A DNA stretch of 5,683 nucleotides from Hyphomicrobiales bacterium. GTDB taxonomy: Bacteria > Pseudomonadota > Alphaproteobacteria > Rhizobiales > Beijerinckiaceae. The notes beneath the pieces were generated by a model. It was not told where the DNA came from. It saw only the letters and a program-made list of their open reading frames with translations, and searched no databases. Each line of letters opens with the position of its first letter. Position 1 is the stretch's first letter. Shown here in pieces: positions 5,440 to 5,683 of this stretch. The DNA is taken from positions 1-5,683 of the forward strand of contig JAQGKN010000390.1 of NCBI GenBank assembly GCA_028290085.1, given 5' to 3'. Both the position numbers and the translations under genes were made by a program.

Positions 5440-5683
5440 ATGCTGTCGCACGCGCAGATCTGGTCCGCCATCGATACGCTGGCCCGCCGGTATGAAATGA
5501 CGCCCTCCGGCCTGGCGCGGAAAGCGGGGCTTGATGCCACGACCTTCAACAAGTCCAAGCGCCAGACACCGGACGGGCGGTTGCGCTGGCCCTCGACCGA
5601 ATCCATCGCCAAGGTGCTGGAAGCCACTGGCGCCTCCATCGACGAGTTCATGGGCTTTCTTGAAAGCCGCGACCGGGGCGGCG
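5440..5683 (+). CDS. XRE/S24 (LexA/CI-like) HTH transcriptional regulator, partial (3' end outside window)
   Basis: The first 81 residues are present and the gene runs off the right edge. They form a lambda-repressor-like HTH domain: MLSHAQIWSAIDTLARRYE, then the HTH MTPSGLARKAGLDATTFNKS (20-39), then TPDGRLRWPSTESIAKVLE and GASIDEFMGFLE. The 'TFNKSKR..DGR.RWPSTESIAKVL' pattern is what I know from Rhizobiales S24-peptidase repressors, whose C-terminal LexA-like domain would follow outside the window; that half is expected, not seen. GGAG at 5430-5433, 6 nt before the ATG, supports the start. It is divergent from the exonuclease/ligase operon, and paired operator-like repeats lie in between, so autoregulation and control of the repair genes is likely. 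An S24 domain would allow DNA-damage-triggered self-cleavage, but this cannot be judged here. Confidence 0.87.
   Translation, partial: MLSHAQIWSAIDTLARRYEMTPSGLARKAGLDATTFNKSKRQTPDGRLRWPSTESIAKVLEATGASIDEFMGFLESRDRGG

Overview
The window reads as a GC-rich chromosomal segment of an alphaproteobacterium, most likely in the order Hyphomicrobiales (Rhizobiales). This is inferred from protein style and codon use: the S24-type HTH regulator opening at 5440 and the ligase-associated exonuclease/ligase pair are both familiar from that group. No 16S or other marker gene is present. I see no rRNA, tRNA, CRISPR array, insertion sequence or integrase.

Left block (1-2186). A LuxR/FixJ-type response regulator, cut by the window edge, is transcribed leftward. 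It diverges across a 196 bp intergenic region from a sodium:solute symporter (SSS)-like membrane protein of 588 residues that starts at TTG. An SSS permease next to a LuxR-type regulator recalls the acetate-responsive CrbS/CrbR and VC_2705-type loci of other proteobacteria. That link is context inference. The symporter's first core helix looks degenerate.

Middle block (2187-2622). A small cysteine-bearing hypothetical protein of 70 residues (2202-2414, minus) converges on the symporter, with a possible weak hairpin between them. To its right, 208 bp hold no convincing gene, only a short inverted repeat and a 21-bp-spaced direct repeat.

Right block (2623-5683). A leftward DNA-repair operon has a metallo-beta-lactamase/beta-CASP 'ligase-associated exonuclease' and, overlapping it by 4 nt (GTGA), an ATP-dependent DNA ligase with every nucleotidyltransferase motif intact. 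The exonuclease frame is broken once, near 4841, where a single base appears to be missing. The helicase (Lhr-like) and metallophosphoesterase (PdeM) that often complete this cluster are not found downstream. Divergent from the operon is the start of an XRE/S24-like HTH regulator (5440 to the window end).

The most interesting non-coding structure is the 137 bp between the exonuclease and the HTH regulator. Two exact 12-bp copies of GTGAAACAGGTT lie 21 bp apart, about two helical turns. One abuts the -35 and the other fills most of the spacer of a good rightward promoter candidate, whose -10 overlaps the -10 of a leftward promoter candidate serving the repair operon. A simple reading is that the HTH protein represses both itself and the exonuclease/ligase operon from these sites.
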